The notes beneath the pieces are model-generated. The model saw nothing but the letters and a program-made list of their open reading frames with translations, was not told where the DNA came from and ran no database searches. From Anderseniella sp963698275 (GTDB lineage Bacteria > Pseudomonadota > Alphaproteobacteria > Rhizobiales > Aestuariivirgaceae), in the NCBI GenBank assembly GCA_963698275.1, contig CAVOQE010000006.1, positions 248,001 to 312,000 on the forward strand: a stretch of 64,000 nt of DNA, in the 5' to 3' direction. Below, in pieces: positions 62,140 through 64,000 of the stretch (its first letter is position 1; each line of letters starts with the position of its first letter). The position numbers and the translations under genes were made by a program.

Positions 62140-63669
62140 CTACTGTGCGGGCGTCTCGACCCTGGAGGACTTCACCTTCGTCCAGATGATCTTGAACAAG
62201 GGCAACAGGATCAGGATGATGGCGATGACCGTGATCGGCCCGGCGATCGGGCGGGTGAAAAAGATCGTCGGGTCACCTGAAGACAACAGCAGCGACTGAC
62301 GCAAGGTCGGTTCGGCAATGGGACCCAGTACGATGGCCAGCACGGCGGGCGCGAGCGGGTAGTCAAGTTTGCGCAGGAAAAATGCACCGAGACCGAAGCC
62401 GAGCATTAGCCACACATCGTGCATATCCTGCGTAGCAGCATAGCCACCGACCACCGACAACACAAAGATCATCGGCGCCAGGATCGTGAACGGCATGCGC
62501 AGCATCCAGATGAACAGCGGAATGAAGGCAATATTGATCACCAGCGCGAAGAAGTTCGACACATAGAATGAACCGATCAGACCCCATACAAACTCACTTT
62601 GATCGGTGAACAGCCGAGGACCGGGTGTCAAGCCCCAGATGACCATACCACCAAGCAGGATGGCCGTTGTCGGCGAGCCCGGAATGCCGAGTGTCAGCAT
62701 GGGCAGCATCGCACCGGTAGAGGCGGAATTGTTGGCCGCTTCAGGTGCCGCGACGCCACCTGGGTGACCCTGGCCGAATTCTTTCGGATTCCTGGCCAGC
62801 ATCTTGGCTACGCCGTAGGACATGAGCGAGCCAGGCGTCGCCCCGGCAGCCGGCAGAATGCCGACAAAGAAGCCGAGGAAGGAGCCGATGGCGGTCCCTT
62901 TCCAGCCGCGCCGCATGCCTTCCTTCGCATCTGACACAATACCCTTGACGGTCATCTTCGCATCCGTGGAAGTGATCTTGCCTCGGGTTGAATCGATGGT
63001 CCAGAGCATCTCGCCGATGCCGTATACCCCAATGGCCAGCACCAGGAAGTTAACCCCATGCAGGAAACCGGAAATGTCGAAAAAAACCAGCCTTGGCGCG
63101 CCGGAAATCTCGTCATAGCCGACAGCTGCAAACACCAGGCCAATACAGATCGAGAAGACGGTCTTTGGAATATCGTCACCCCCCAGACCCACAAACGTCG
63201 CAAATGCAAGCAGCATCAGTGCGAAAATTTCCGGATTGCCGAAACTCAGCGCTACCGTGGCAAGCGGTGGTGCAAATGCGGTAAACAGCACATTTGAGAC
63301 CGTTCCACCGATGAACGAAGCAATCGCAGCCGTTATAAGCGCCAGACTTGCCCTGCCCTTCAAGGCCAGCGGTCTGCCGTCAAACGTTGTCGCAACGGCC
63401 GTTGAAGCACCTGGAATTCCGAGTGTTATCGAACTGATTGCCCCGCCATACATGGCGCCATAATAGATAGCGGCAAGAAATATGATCGCCGATGCCGGCG
63501 GGACCAGGAAGGTGATCGGCAGCAGGATGGCCACGCCGTTCACGGATCCAAGCCCCGGCATGGCACCAATGAACAAGCCCAGCGTCACACCGACTATAAT
63601 CAACATGAGATTGGTTGGTTGCAGTGACAACCACAAGCCGTCACTGAGCAGTCCGAGAATTTCCATCAT
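62140..63669 (-). CDS. tctA: Tripartite tricarboxylate transporter, large permease TctA
   Basis: The 509-residue protein is the TctA subunit, with about twelve hydrophobic segments. GAMPGLGSVNGVAILLPITF near residue 35, YYGAMYGGAISSITLGIPGA and the second-half PAAGATPGSLMSYGVAKML plus LGIPGSPTTAILLGGM are family motifs. TctA works with TctB and a periplasmic binding protein to import tri- or dicarboxylates by the Na+ or proton gradient. It starts 45 bases after the TctB stop. The binding protein gene is not in the window. Confidence 0.93.
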   Translation of the reverse strand: MMEILGLLSDGLWLSLQPTNLMLIIVGVTLGLFIGAMPGLGSVNGVAILLPITFLVPPASAIIFLAAIYYGAMYGGAISSITLGIPGASTAVATTFDGRPLALKGRASLALITAAIASFIGGTVSNVLFTAFAPPLATVALSFGNPEIFALMLLAFATFVGLGGDDIPKTVFSICIGLVFAAVGYDEISGAPRLVFFDISGFLHGVNFLVLAIGVYGIGEMLWTIDSTRGKITSTDAKMTVKGIVSDAKEGMRRGWKGTAIGSFLGFFVGILPAAGATPGSLMSYGVAKMLARNPKEFGQGHPGGVAAPEAANNSASTGAMLPMLTLGIPGSPTTAILLGGMVIWGLTPGPRLFTDQSEFVWGLIGSFYVSNFFALVINIAFIPLFIWMLRMPFTILAPMIFVLSVVGGYAATQDMHDVWLMLGFGLGAFFLRKLDYPLAPAVLAIVLGPIAEPTLRQSLLLSSGDPTIFFTRPIAGPITVIAIILILLPLFKIIWTKVKSSRVETPAQ

Positions 63670-63714
63670 GATGTCACAAGCCCCTCGCCTGCAGCGCCAT
63701 CAGGCGCGCTTCGG

Positions 63715-64000
63715 TCAATAGATAATCGTGTTGAGATAATTGAAAACAGGCTCAAGAAACTTCATGCCCTTGGGCAGCGTGATACGCATGAGCGCTTCGA
63801 AGAAAAAGAAGAACACAACCGGCACCAGTGTCGCGATTGTCATGGTTAGCGTCCATGTATGACGGCCGAGAAAGCGCAGATAGTAGATCAGGAAGACAAA
63901 CATCGCGCCGTACATGGAAATTATGTTGATCAATGCGATGAAGCCGAAAATACCGCCGCCGACAAGCAACAGCATTTTCTTGCCATAGCCATCGAGAAAC
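63715..64000 (-). CDS. tctB: Tripartite tricarboxylate transporter, small permease TctB (partial)
   Basis: The frame enters from the right edge (LDGYGKKMLLLVGGG) and ends at 63715. Three hydrophobic stretches are visible: FGFIALINIISMYGAMFVFL, LTMTIATLVPVVFFFFF, and a C-terminal FLEPVFNYLN segment. Order (tctB, then tctA), size and hydrophobic pattern fit TctB. The N-terminal part and the start are outside the window. Confidence 0.8.
   Translation of the reverse strand, partial: FLDGYGKKMLLLVGGGIFGFIALINIISMYGAMFVFLIYYLRFLGRHTWTLTMTIATLVPVVFFFFFEALMRITLPKGMKFLEPVFNYLNTIIY

Noticed and set aside
1..64000. tRNA, rRNA, CRISPR array, riboswitch or prophage
   Set aside because: I looked through the intergenic regions and found no cloverleaf, regular spaced repeats, known riboswitch core or phage gene cluster; without a covariance search small RNAs may be missed.

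Overview
The window looks like chromosomal DNA of an alphaproteobacterium, most likely of the Hyphomicrobiales (Rhizobiales) type. Three arrangements point this way: xseA beside a DUF2093 gene, ileS-lspA-BamF-like lipoprotein-M16-M16 in one line, and gph/rpiA/gor together. Class II DAHP synthase, a short phosphoglucose isomerase and a small HlyU-family protein fit the same picture. I cannot name the genus. I saw no rRNA, tRNA, CRISPR array or intact insertion sequence.

Layout. 0-2.6 kb: a divergent pair, a partial LysM/Ig-like cell-envelope protein and a LOG-family phosphoribohydrolase. 2.6-9.7 kb (minus strand): cysS, a GC-rich palindromic repeat, a frameshifted DUF559 nuclease-like gene, a frameshifted citramalate synthase, hutD, an MFS transporter and two EamA/RarD transporters. 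9.9-15.6 kb (plus): EamA transporter, CoA-transferase, fatty acid desaturase with a clear terminator, and a YyaL-like protein fused to a DsbD-like domain. 15.6-24.7 kb: DAHP synthase, a small membrane protein, a YbdK-like ligase, DUF2093/xseA, and a tightly overlapping purD-haloacetate dehalogenase-phosphotransferase-patatin operon. 24.8-35.9 kb: tadA opposite rluB-rsmD-benE, then mutL, pgi, an M16 pair, a BamF-like lipoprotein and lspA. 35.8-47.5 kb: ileS, a membrane protein, a DUF1989/amidinotransferase pair converging on an SSS symporter, hlyU, and gabD-rpiA-gor opposite gph.

47.5-51.1 kb is a decayed accessory patch. It holds a frameshifted exoD, a fragment with an HELAH motif, a Na+/Ca2+ exchanger truncated at both ends, an unrecognised 238-aa ORF and an IS6-type transposase remnant. 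51.1-57.3 kb holds a class I glutamine amidotransferase and an MFS transporter divergent from an aromatic-catabolism-like operon: pcaH-pcaG, a beta-keto acid cleavage enzyme, a class III aminotransferase and queF. 57.4-64 kb carries an exported protein, a glycine-zipper protein, a threonine dehydratase-like enzyme, a YpfJ-type metallopeptidase, a ketopantoate reductase-family protein and the end of a tripartite tricarboxylate transporter operon (tctB-tctA).

Most of the window is housekeeping. The parts I would look at first are the DUF559/palindrome pair, the fluoroacetate-dehalogenase-like enzyme coupled to purD, the DUF1989/amidinotransferase pair, the pcaHG-BKACE-aminotransferase cluster and the pseudogene patch at 47.5-51.1 kb.
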